Notes under the pieces: generated by a model
Told to the model about the DNA's origin: nothing
What the model saw: only the letters and a program-made list of their open reading frames with translations
Database searches by the model: none
Assembly (NCBI GenBank): GCA_013216135.1
Contig: JABSOS010000002.1
Location: forward strand, 62,001-126,000
Direction of reading: 5' to 3'
From: Candidatus Caenarcanales bacterium
GTDB taxonomy: Bacteria; Cyanobacteriota; Vampirovibrionia; LMEP-6097
DNA length: 64,000 bases
Part shown: in pieces, positions 1-9,040 of the stretch
Numbering within the stretch: the first letter of the stretch is position 1
How the letters are laid out: every line of letters starts with the position of its first letter
Program-made: the position numbers and the translations under genes

Positions 1-343
1 AATCTTTCTTTTCCTTCTGTCCCATTAAGGCAAGTTCAGTATAAGTAAAATCATAGTTTTTAGGTAATGGAGATTTTCCTAAATGGATATTAAGAATAGT
101 CTCATATTCTTTTTTATAAACTTCATCATTTAAGAAAACATAGTCTTTACTTACATTTATTAAGTCAACAAATGATTTTTTAAAAGAGCTTAATAAATGA
201 ATGTTAGAGCTTTTTAGCTCCTCAATTTTATTTAGCTTATTTGATGATTTAGTAAAACCAATAAAACTAAACATTAACAAGACTCCAAAAAGTACTTGAA
301 TAACGCTAAGGTAAATGAATTTAATACGAATTGAAGGGGGCAT
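1..343 (-). CDS. Partial membrane protein N-terminus (one TM helix followed by a soluble region; sensor-like), runs off the window start
   Basis: Not in ORF track because it is open at the edge. Reading the - strand from ATG at 343 gives MPPSIRIKFIYLSVIQVLFGVLLMFSFIGFTKSSNKLNKIEELKSSNIHLLSSFKKSF... without a stop. Confidence 0.55.
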   Translation of the reverse strand, partial: MPPSIRIKFIYLSVIQVLFGVLLMFSFIGFTKSSNKLNKIEELKSSNIHLLSSFKKSFVDLINVSKDYVFLNDEVYKKEYETILNIHLGKSPLPKNYDFTYTELALMGQKEKKD

Positions 344-485
344 AGATCAGTTACCAGTAAGTTTAAGAAACACTTACTCTTAATATTTACCCTCTATCTA
401 TTTTTTATCTCAACAAAAACTAAATGATTTAGATATTATCTTGCAGCTTCTAATGTATTTTTGGAATTATTGTAAGTTTGTAATA

Positions 486-506
486 CTCCTAAGCTCTGCT
501 TAGGAG
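486..506. terminator. Perfect 9-bp hairpin CTCCTAAGC-TCT-GCTTAGGAG
   Basis: Read directly; left 486-494, right 498-506; lies in the intergenic region after ggpS (- strand). Confidence 0.5.
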
Positions 507-541
507 ATAAAAAAACAAACGAACAACAAAAGCAGCATCAT

Positions 542-600
542 AGCCATCACAAACATATAGGGAGAACTCATTGAGCTTTCACTATATGTTTGTGATGGCT
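542..600. repeat. Long inverted repeat, 19-bp perfect arms, 21-nt loop
   Basis: AGCCATCACAAACATATAG (542-560) and CTATATGTTTGTGATGGCT (582-600) are exact reverse complements. Confidence 0.9.
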
Positions 601-631
601 CAGGAACACGAAGTGTTTCTATAGATTTGAA

Positions 632-656
632 AACCCATCAGCTTAGCTGAGGGGTT
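632..656. repeat. Palindrome overlapping the ggpS stop codon
   Basis: AACCCATCAGCT (632-643) / AGCTGAGGGGTT (645-656), 11/12 complementary; stop codon at 638-640. Confidence 0.7.
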
Positions 657-2164
657 GACAAATCTAGATGCTGCCTTTTATTTTTAATTAAATTGAATTG
701 ATCAGTAATGTGACTTGCCCAGAAGTTAACATCCCATTTTTCAACTTTACTGTACATAATTTTCATACGCTCAGAAGCTTCATCTGGAGACATATCTATA
801 GCTTTATCGATAGCTTCATCCATATCTTTACCTGAGTAAGGATTAGCATGAATAGCTTCAGCAAGCTCAACAGCAGCACCTGTAAATTCAGAAAGAATTA
901 GTGCCCCTGGGGTACCATTTTTAGAAGCTATATATTCTTTAGCTACTAAGTTTAAGCCATCTCTAAGTGGTGTAATCCAGCAGATATCAGCTGCTTTATA
1001 GTAACAAACAAGCTCTTTAAAAGGAATTGGACGAGTCGAAAGCATGATAGGTGTCCAGCCTAGAGTACCATACTTACCATTAATAGAACCTACTAAGCTT
1101 TCAATATCTTTTTGCGCAGCTTTATAAACAGTCATTCCTTTATTCGCAGCAACACAAACCACAAAGAATTTAACTTTACCTATAAGCTCCGGTCTTCTTT
1201 CAAGAAGCCTATCAAAAGCTTCTAACATCTCTTTCGTACCTTTAGTGTAGTCAACACGACCTACTGAGAACATGAATTTCATATCACGGACTTCAGCTTT
1301 AATTTCAGCGAGTCTTGTACCTGAATCAAAACTATCTAAATGCTCAGAAATAACACTAGCATTAGTTCCAATAGGCCAAGTATCAACAAAAACTTCTCTA
1401 CCATTATGTTTTAAAGTAGTAACAACTGATGGCTCAGATAAAGGTAAACCAGATGAAGTAAATATAGGTTCCACAGCTTTTCTTTCAGTAATTTCAGCTC
1501 CTCTAAGTGATCTAGCTACACCAGCAAAATTCTCACTATAACGTGGTATATGAAACCCAACAATATCACTATCTAATAATGAATCTAGAATCTCCTCTCT
1601 CCAAGGAAGAATATTGAAGACATCAGCTGCTGGGAATGGTGTATGGTGGAAGAAAGCTATTTTCACATTAGGTTTAATCTTTCTAATAAAAGCTGGAACT
1701 AACCACAAGTTATAGTCATGCACCCAAATAATTGCATCATCAGCAGCTTCTTCACAAGCAGCTTCAGCAAAAAGTCTATTTACTTCTCTAAATGTTTCCC
1801 AATCTACAGCATCATAGTTATAAAGCCATGGAAATGAGTGTAAAGTAGGCCATAAAGCTTCTTTAGAAGTTACATGGTAAAAAGATTTTACTTGCTCTGC
1901 GGTTAAACCTAATCTAACAACATCGTATTCTCCAAAAGAATCATTAATAGTGATGTGCCTTTCAAAACTTGCCTGCTCTTTAGCAGTGATTTGTTTCCAA
2001 GCAACCCAGCACCCTTTGTCAACAGCACCAAAGAAACCTTTAAGTGCTGGCACAATACCATTAGGGCTTTTATTTTCTTTAAAAGTTGTTTTACCTTTAA
2101 CTTTAACTTCTTCGTATGGTTGTCTATGATAGACAATTACTAGAGATGATTTTTTTCTTTCCAT
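638..2164 (-). CDS. ggpS: GT20 family synthase, glucosylglycerol-phosphate synthase-like
   Basis: SSLVIVYHRQPYEEV...SPNGIVPALKGFF...WVAWKQ N-terminus, GFHIPRYSENF and DGLNLVAKEYIA motifs; more like cyanobacterial GgpS than OtsA from memory. Confidence 0.75.
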   Translation of the reverse strand: MERKKSSLVIVYHRQPYEEVKVKGKTTFKENKSPNGIVPALKGFFGAVDKGCWVAWKQITAKEQASFERHITINDSFGEYDVVRLGLTAEQVKSFYHVTSKEALWPTLHSFPWLYNYDAVDWETFREVNRLFAEAACEEAADDAIIWVHDYNLWLVPAFIRKIKPNVKIAFFHHTPFPAADVFNILPWREEILDSLLDSDIVGFHIPRYSENFAGVARSLRGAEITERKAVEPIFTSSGLPLSEPSVVTTLKHNGREVFVDTWPIGTNASVISEHLDSFDSGTRLAEIKAEVRDMKFMFSVGRVDYTKGTKEMLEAFDRLLERRPELIGKVKFFVVCVAANKGMTVYKAAQKDIESLVGSINGKYGTLGWTPIMLSTRPIPFKELVCYYKAADICWITPLRDGLNLVAKEYIASKNGTPGALILSEFTGAAVELAEAIHANPYSGKDMDEAIDKAIDMSPDEASERMKIMYSKVEKWDVNFWASHITDQFNLIKNKRQHLDLSTPQLS

Positions 2165-2166
2165 GA

Positions 2167-2913
2167 CTAAAATAAATTAAAATGACGAATTGATTCTTCA
2201 ATTCCAGCTGCGCCGTGCCCTTTAGCTAAATAAACATTTTTAAGTCTATTTAACTCTTCTTTTAAAAGATCTTCAGAATTACCTACAGCAACACTCTTTA
2301 AACCAGTTTCAAAAAGTGATAAATCGTTTAATGTATCACCAGCGGTTAAAACCGTTTCAGCATTTAAACCTAAAAGCTCGATAAGTTTTAGAAGTGTAGG
2401 ACCTTTCTTAACACCTTTAGGTAAAATATCAAAATATAAGTTAGCAGAGAAAATAGCATCATATCCAGCTGCTATAGCATCAGCGGCAGCCGCTCTAGCT
2501 TTATCTTCTTCAGAGTAAAAATATGAAACCCTTTTTCCACCATAGATTTTTTGTTCTTTTAGGTGAGGGTGAGCTTGCATTAATTCACGAGCTTTTTCTT
2601 CACCAGACCATAAAGAGTCAATCCAGCCCTGAATCTCTTTCAGAGACTCATAATCATTAGTGTTTACCACAGTAGTTCCGACATCTCCAATGATTAGATC
2701 AGGCTTAGGTACTTCTTTTGTATCTATTAAATTTCTAACAAAAGGTATATCCCTACCAGTTACAAAAACCAAACCAATTTGATCTTTGTTTTCTTCTAAG
2801 AAACTGTAAAGTTTTTTTCTCTCTTCTTCTGTACCACCGAGGAAAGTTCCATCTAAGTCTGTAGCTAAAGTAAAGCGAAGCTTTGAGGGGTTAAGATTCA
2901 ATGAAGCACGCAC
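2167..2913 (-). CDS. HAD-IIB family sugar-phosphate phosphatase, probable partner phosphatase of the GT20 synthase
   Basis: LATDLDGTFLGG (HAD motif I), VFVTGRD, LTAGDTLNDLSLFE (motif IV); 2-nt gap to ggpS. Confidence 0.8.
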   Translation of the reverse strand: MRASLNLNPSKLRFTLATDLDGTFLGGTEEERKKLYSFLEENKDQIGLVFVTGRDIPFVRNLIDTKEVPKPDLIIGDVGTTVVNTNDYESLKEIQGWIDSLWSGEEKARELMQAHPHLKEQKIYGGKRVSYFYSEEDKARAAAADAIAAGYDAIFSANLYFDILPKGVKKGPTLLKLIELLGLNAETVLTAGDTLNDLSLFETGLKSVAVGNSEDLLKEELNRLKNVYLAKGHGAAGIEESIRHFNLF

Positions 2914-2983
2914 AATATTGACTATGATAGCTTTTCAGAGCTTCAATGTCAAGCCCCAGACTAAATATACAAGAAAAACCCTG

Positions 2984-4222
2984 TCAGACACTAGCTTTCA
3001 AAAAGACCGGCAAGCATCTTATCTGAAGCATAATTAATTTAATGAAATTTGCAATTATAGTTGCCCAGATAGCTCCAACTATTCCATATACAGGTATCAA
3101 CCAAAAGTTCAGTAAGATATTAACGACAATGCTTATGAATTGGATAAAGTTGCGCCCTTTATGGTCACTTTGCGTAGCAAGTATTAAACTTGGGATTATA
3201 TTTAAAAACCAAATCAAGGCTATAAAAGCAAAGAGTGGGGCAAGTTCAATTGCTGGAGCGTATTTTTCATAGAAAAAGAAACTCAATACAGGTTTAGAGA
3301 AATAATAAATACCTAAAGCAATAGGCAACGCAAGACCAATTACTAAAATAAATAGTTTTTTTATAGTACTTTGAAAGTCCTTTGAGGAGCGAACTGTTTT
3401 AAATAACTGAGGTAAAAAGAGCTGCTTAATAGATTTAGGTAAAATTTTGATCAAGCGATTTAACTTAGATGGAATCGAATAAAAAGCTACAGAACTAGGT
3501 CCTAGAATATAGTTAATCATTAATCTATCAATCTTGGACTGTGCTTCTTCCATATAATCAAAGATTCCAAAAAGAAACGACTGCTTTAACATCGAAGGAA
3601 TACCTTCCAAGTCAAACTTCGGCTTACAAAATTTAATCGTGGTAAAAAATGAAACAAGAAATTTGATTAAGGCGGCTAAAATATAAGCTAAAAGCAAGAT
3701 CTCAATACCACCTAAATACTTGAAGACTACAAATATAGTCAGCAGCTGCATTATTTTATTAAAAGCTGTTAAACTTGCAACTAATTTAAATTGATCGAGA
3801 GCTTTGCGAATCACCCCAAAGATATTTGTAAAACTCTTAAAGAACTCCACCAGTAAATAAGTCACAATCACTTTAATCATCAAAGGATCAGTATGAATAT
3901 TCTTTGCAAAGAAATAAATAAAGATACACATCGGTATTGCTATAGCAAAGCGAATTATCAAAGCATTCCCCAGTGCAGTGTTTAAACCATCTATAAAACC
4001 ATCTTTATCCCTGTTAGCATACTCTAGAATAGAGTTTTTAAAGCCCATAGTAAAGAAAAAGGAAAACATCTCAACAAATGCTTCTCCAGTAAGTAGAATA
4101 CCAAGCACTTCAGGCTCTAAGTAATTTGCAAGCAATACCGTTGCGTAAGCTGAGCAGCCGATAACTACAATATTACTTATACTTAAGTATGAAAAAGATT
4201 CAAATAATTTCTTAAAATTCAT
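2984..4222 (-). CDS. Polysaccharide/oligosaccharide flippase (Wzx/MATE-like membrane protein)
   Basis: 412 aa, multi-TM, SYLSISNIVVIGCSAYATVLLANYLEPEVLGIL N-terminus and GIVGAIWATIIANFIKLIML C-terminus typical of Wzx family. Confidence 0.75.
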   Translation of the reverse strand: MNFKKLFESFSYLSISNIVVIGCSAYATVLLANYLEPEVLGILLTGEAFVEMFSFFFTMGFKNSILEYANRDKDGFIDGLNTALGNALIIRFAIAIPMCIFIYFFAKNIHTDPLMIKVIVTYLLVEFFKSFTNIFGVIRKALDQFKLVASLTAFNKIMQLLTIFVVFKYLGGIEILLLAYILAALIKFLVSFFTTIKFCKPKFDLEGIPSMLKQSFLFGIFDYMEEAQSKIDRLMINYILGPSSVAFYSIPSKLNRLIKILPKSIKQLFLPQLFKTVRSSKDFQSTIKKLFILVIGLALPIALGIYYFSKPVLSFFFYEKYAPAIELAPLFAFIALIWFLNIIPSLILATQSDHKGRNFIQFISIVVNILLNFWLIPVYGIVGAIWATIIANFIKLIMLQIRCLPVFLKASV

Positions 4223-4290
4223 CTCATAAAACCTGATTTATAACAGGACTTTCTAATTATATAGTATGATCATATCTTGCAAAAATACTG

Positions 4291-5283
4291 ATGAAAGAAC
4301 CGATATTTATCGTTGGTGAGGGAAGATCAGGAACCACCACCTTAAGGAATATAATTTCAGAGCACCCAAATATTTGGGGTGTCGATAGAGAATCTTATCT
4401 ATTCGTAGAAAACTGGCCTCAGGCAAACCCTTTTTTCAAAGAATATGAGAATAATTTCCAAAAACTTTTGCTAAGTGTTTTCGTTTCTATAAAAAGAGTC
4501 GGTGTTAACGCTCATAAAATTATAAAAAGTAAAGATCTTCCAGAAGATATAAAAGAAGAACTTGATCAATTTAAAGAATCAGTAGAATACGCAAATCTAA
4601 AAAAGCAATTCAAAGAAACAGAGGAAATTAATAGATTTGAGATCTTTGAAGCTATTTCAAATTATTACTGTAAAAAATTTGCTAAAAATCGTTTCATAGA
4701 GAAAACTCCATACCATCTCTATTACGTTAAAGAAATTTTACAGAAATACCCTAATGCTAAAATCATCGCTCTCTACCGTGATCCTAGAGCTGTCTGTGCA
4801 TCATGGTTAAAACTTGATAACTTAAAAAACCTTTTAGGTGTTTGCCTTAGCTGGAATAAAGCTATGCGTGAAATTAGAGAACTAAAAAAACAGCTAAATG
4901 AAAATCAGTTAAAAATAATTAGGTTTGAAGATTTAATTTCTAGCCCTGAAGAAACACTAAAAGATATCTGTAACTTTATAGGAGAAGATTTCAAACCGAA
5001 TCTATTAGAAGTTGGTAATAAATCTAATAGCAGCTATGAAAGTGATAGAGCAGAAACTGGTTTTAGAACGAATACTTTAAATCGCTGGCAGAAAATTCTA
5101 ACGACGAAGCAAGTTGCACTTATAAATTTAATCTGCTCAAAGTTTTATTCTGACTTTAATATCGAGAATTACTCAAATAAGCTTAAGCCTTTAGAAGTAT
5201 TATATATGCCTCTATTTATTTCACTAGAACCGATAAAGCTGTTCACGGTAAAATTAAAGAAACTGATATCACGTTATGTCTAA
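4291..5283 (+). CDS. Sulfotransferase family protein
   Basis: PIFIVGEGRSGTTTLRNIISEHPNI (5'-PAPS loop) and KIIALYRDPRAVCASWLK (3'-phosphate motif). Confidence 0.85.
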   Translation: MKEPIFIVGEGRSGTTTLRNIISEHPNIWGVDRESYLFVENWPQANPFFKEYENNFQKLLLSVFVSIKRVGVNAHKIIKSKDLPEDIKEELDQFKESVEYANLKKQFKETEEINRFEIFEAISNYYCKKFAKNRFIEKTPYHLYYVKEILQKYPNAKIIALYRDPRAVCASWLKLDNLKNLLGVCLSWNKAMREIRELKKQLNENQLKIIRFEDLISSPEETLKDICNFIGEDFKPNLLEVGNKSNSSYESDRAETGFRTNTLNRWQKILTTKQVALINLICSKFYSDFNIENYSNKLKPLEVLYMPLFISLEPIKLFTVKLKKLISRYV

Positions 5284-5977
5284 AAAAATTGCTATTGTCA
5301 CTGGAGCTAATAGAGGAATAGGAAAAGAGATTGCAAGGCAGCTCGCTTCTAAAGATTTCAAAATTGTTTTAGCTTGTAGAACTTTAGAGAAAGCAAATCA
5401 AGCTAAAGAAGATTTACTAAAAGAAAACTCAAACTATGACTTATTGGAGTTAGAGATTAATGTAGCCGATATTAATAGCATTCACAAAGCTGCAAATACA
5501 ATCAAAAAACAGGGTTTAAAAATTGATGTTCTCGTAAATAATGCAGGAATCTTTCCTGGAAACTATAACAGCAGCATTATTAACTGTGATATAGGTGAAA
5601 TCAAAGAAGCTTTAAATACTAATACTTTAGGACCAATTAGCTTAATTCAAAGTCTAGTAGATAGTTTTAATAAAGGCGCTGAAATCATTAATATTTCATC
5701 TGGCATGGGACAGCTTTCTGAAATGAATGGACATTGTCCTGCTTATAGAATTTCTAAAACAGGAATTAATGCTGTTACGAAAATCTTTGCTGAAGAATTA
5801 AGACCATATGGTGTTAGCATTAATTCGGTTTGTCCTGGTTGGGTTAAAACTGATATGGGTGGAGCTAATGCTACAAGAGTTGTTTCTAAAGGTGCTGAAA
5901 CTCCTGTCTGGCTTGCAACAGAAAATCCCGGCTATACTGGAAGCTTCTTTAGAGATAAAGAATTGATAGAGTGGTAA
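5276..5977 (+). CDS. SDR family NAD(P)-dependent oxidoreductase
   Basis: VTGANRGIGKEIA, NNAG, INISSGMG, YRISKTG motifs; overlaps the sulfotransferase end by 8 nt. Confidence 0.9.
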   Translation: MSKKIAIVTGANRGIGKEIARQLASKDFKIVLACRTLEKANQAKEDLLKENSNYDLLELEINVADINSIHKAANTIKKQGLKIDVLVNNAGIFPGNYNSSIINCDIGEIKEALNTNTLGPISLIQSLVDSFNKGAEIINISSGMGQLSEMNGHCPAYRISKTGINAVTKIFAEELRPYGVSINSVCPGWVKTDMGGANATRVVSKGAETPVWLATENPGYTGSFFRDKELIEW

Positions 5978-5993
5978 GTATAAATAATCTTAT

Positions 5994-6110
5994 AGATAGT
6001 TAGGTTGATTTCTAGCTAGGCTTGCGCAGCCTGAAGAAACGGAGCTTATCTAACATAAGTGAGTATTCTGAAGGTAAGCGTAACGACGCTAGAGATCAAT
6101 CTAACTATCT
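5994..6110. repeat. Long-stem inverted repeat (23-bp arms, 21/23 identical) enclosing internal hairpins
   Basis: AGATAGTTAGGTTGATTTCTAGC (5994-6016) vs GCTAGAGATCAATCTAACTATCT (6088-6110); both mismatches become G-U pairs in a + strand transcript. Confidence 0.85.
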
Positions 6111-7253
6111 CTAAGCGCTTTGTTCTTCTTTTTCAATCTTAGTTTCAAACCTTTTTAACATTCCGAAAAGAAGCTTACAAGAAGCATCAAATTCTTTTTT
6201 AGCTTTAGTGATTTGCTTAGAAAGCTTATGCTTTTCATTAACAGAAACTGTAATAATTCTTGCTTTTTTCAGATCTTTTAAACGCTTAAAAGTACTTTCT
6301 ACATTGCTCTTTAAATGTCCACAAACTTTCATCATGTGATCTTTAGAGAGAGATAAAAGTTTAAATGCTTTGCACTGAGACTCGAAGTTAATGACAGCCA
6401 TAATCGCCATTTTTTTCATAATAACTTCTTGGTCAACTGTTTTTAAATTTGAAGCAAGCTTTAATTTAGCTAAGCCAGCAATTAACCATTTAGTCGGATC
6501 AAAGTCAAAGAAACGAATTCCATTTCTATAGTCTGAAGGAAATTCATGATGAAAATTATGATACCCTTCTCCAAAAGTTAAAACAGCTGTAATAAAATTA
6601 TCTCTTGAACTATGCTTGTTAGAGAATTTTTGATCCCCTAATGTATGAGCAAGTGAGTTAATAAAGAAGGTAGAGTGGTGATTAATAGTAAGTCTTAAAG
6701 CACCAGCAATAAATAAACCACCTAAAGCATCTCCCCAAATCGCTCCTAAAAGCATAGGTAAAACAAAAGCAAAAAATACAGACAATTTTAAAATGTGTCT
6801 ATGCTGAAACATTACTAATTTATCTTTTACTAAATCTGGAACTTCTTCTGGGTTATAAGATTTATCACCTTCATAAAAAAGCCATAAAATATGAGCCCAC
6901 ATGAAACCTTTTTTAATGCTGTAAGGGTCTTTTTCGATATCATCAACAAATCTATGGTGACGTCTATGATCCTGTGACCACTTTAAAGCAGTCCCTTGGA
7001 ATGCTGCAGCACCAAAACATAAAAAGAAAAGACTTACTAAGGGATTAGCATCGTATGCTTTGTGAGAAAAATATCTGTGATAACCAGCAGTAATACTTAG
7101 CTGAGCTAGTACATAAAAAACTACTGCGAGAATAACAGTATTAAAGCTGTATGAACTAGATTTCAACCAAATAGGTAAAGCAGTCAATGAAATAATAGGG
7201 AGTGCTATTAAAAATGTTGTATTGACTATATTTAGTTTTTTCTGATCAGACAT
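6111..7253 (-). CDS. Acyl-CoA/acyl-lipid delta-9 desaturase with ~110-aa C-terminal extension
   Basis: Histidine boxes HRYFSH, HRRHHRF, HNFHHEFP; basic/helical C-terminal tail. Confidence 0.9.
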   Translation of the reverse strand: MSDQKKLNIVNTTFLIALPIISLTALPIWLKSSSYSFNTVILAVVFYVLAQLSITAGYHRYFSHKAYDANPLVSLFFLCFGAAAFQGTALKWSQDHRRHHRFVDDIEKDPYSIKKGFMWAHILWLFYEGDKSYNPEEVPDLVKDKLVMFQHRHILKLSVFFAFVLPMLLGAIWGDALGGLFIAGALRLTINHHSTFFINSLAHTLGDQKFSNKHSSRDNFITAVLTFGEGYHNFHHEFPSDYRNGIRFFDFDPTKWLIAGLAKLKLASNLKTVDQEVIMKKMAIMAVINFESQCKAFKLLSLSKDHMMKVCGHLKSNVESTFKRLKDLKKARIITVSVNEKHKLSKQITKAKKEFDASCKLLFGMLKRFETKIEKEEQSA

Positions 7254-7426
7254 TAATACCTTCTTATTATAATTTATACTATACTCTGCCCTAATTCAAT
7301 AAATAAATAGTTAAGAAAGCCCGAAAATATGGGATTTTAGCCGTATTTTAAGTATTTAAGTATTAATTTAATATTATTTAACACAATCACAACCAATTAT
7401 CTTGACCAGCGTGCTATACATATTAT

Positions 7427-8200
7427 GTGGATTATATAAATAAAGCAAAACAAATAATTCAAAGTAAGCTTCAAGGTGGTAAAGATCAACTAACTCAAGG
7501 ACTAGAGCAAAAACAGCCCCAGGATACGTCAAGCAATATTAATGATTTAACGGCTAGAGATAAAAAAGGAGTGATGAAGTTATTTAGAATCATCTATCCA
7601 AAACAAGGGACAATTAAATCAAATGAATTATCAGATATTTTCAATTCTTTTATTGAAGCAAATATTGAACCATTTAATAACAAAAAATTAAAGAATAAGT
7701 TAAACAACTTCATAAAAGCCTACTCTTTTAAAAAAGAGAAAGAAACAACTAAGAATAATATGACGAATAAATCAGTTGAAACTGTTTATCAAATAGACGA
7801 AAATGATTTAGAAGAATTAAAAAAAGCTATAATTTCAAATTTGGAAAAATCTGTTTCAGGTGAAATCCACCATAACAATCTTTATCAAGCCCTAGACTTA
7901 ATCCAGTGCGGAGGTGATGAACATCAACCAATAATTAAACCTGAAGATAAAAAATTAAATCAATTAGTACTTATATCTAAAGCTATAAATTTTTTAAGTA
8001 GCTATGATTTCACGGTAGACAATATAAGTAAAACAATATCAAATGAAAAGTTATCAACATGCTATGAAAACAACATAAAATATATAACTTCTTCTTCATT
8101 GGAAGAAGAAGATCAGTTAATACTTAGAGAAATTAATAATCAAGCAGTAAGTAATGCTATGAATTACAACAACTTCAAGTTAGAACCTTATGAATACTAA
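7427..8200 (+). CDS. Hypothetical protein, GTG start
   Basis: 257-aa ORF; no family recognised. Confidence 0.6.
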   Translation: MDYINKAKQIIQSKLQGGKDQLTQGLEQKQPQDTSSNINDLTARDKKGVMKLFRIIYPKQGTIKSNELSDIFNSFIEANIEPFNNKKLKNKLNNFIKAYSFKKEKETTKNNMTNKSVETVYQIDENDLEELKKAIISNLEKSVSGEIHHNNLYQALDLIQCGGDEHQPIIKPEDKKLNQLVLISKAINFLSSYDFTVDNISKTISNEKLSTCYENNIKYITSSSLEEEDQLILREINNQAVSNAMNYNNFKLEPYEY

Positions 8201-9040
8201 TGAAAACATACCTGAATTTTCATACACAAGATTCAATAATTCAAGAATTATAGATAGAGAAGTTCTCCAAAGTAAATTTGGTAAACTCTCGAATGGAAGT
8301 ATACTCTCACCAGCTCAAAGAAATTTAAAATGACTCTTAAATAAAATGGGATTTCCAAAAGATATTAGAGAGATCATATCTAATTTAAGTAAAGCAGAAA
8401 AAACTACTGAAGATCAAGAGACTATAGATAGCTTATTTGATTTTTTAGATAAGATGATCACATTTAATATTAAGGTCCCAGGAATTCAAGGGAATTATTC
8501 GAGTTATGAATTCACTGATAATAATCTTGATGAGAAAAATGCAGCCTTACGGTTTAACACTGGAGGAAACTTAGTTTCACCCAAAATAGAAATATTCAAT
8601 AACTTTGATAAATATACAATTGAAAAAAATAAAATTAAAGGAAATATCGTAATAAAGTAAAAGTTAGACGAAGAAGATTTATACTTTCATAAAATTAACA
8701 GAGATATTATTTTCAATGACTTACCTTACTTTAATGAAATTAAAGAAGCTGAGTTTAACTATACTGGAGCTAAATTAAGAGATAAATTTAGTGATTTATC
8801 TAGATCACTAGAAAAATAGTGCTTGAAAGAGTTCCTTCAGATGCTGTTCGCATTAAAGCTCATAAAGTCACAGACCCAGAAACTGATAAGAAACATGACT
8901 TTTATAATGAAAGTGTTCAAGATATATCAATATTATTCACTATGAACAATGAAGGTAAACTTGAGAATATTAATATCATAAATAAATACGAAAAGACTGA
9001 AGATAATGAGCTAACTATTATTGCTGATTCTATTGATTAA
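8190..9040 (+). pseudogene. Interrupted hypothetical gene (in-frame TGA, in-frame TAA, then a frameshift)
   Basis: Reading frame from ATG 8190 (MNTNENIPEFSYTRFNNSR...) meets TGA 8331-8333, continues in frame to TAA 8658-8660, continues in frame (KLDEEDLYFHKINRDIIFNDLPYF...) to TAG 8817-8819, and resumes in another frame at GTG 8819 to 9040. Confidence 0.65.

Noticed and set aside
1272-1541. 89-aa + strand ORF inside ggpS
   Set aside because: Antisense to a conserved GT20 gene.
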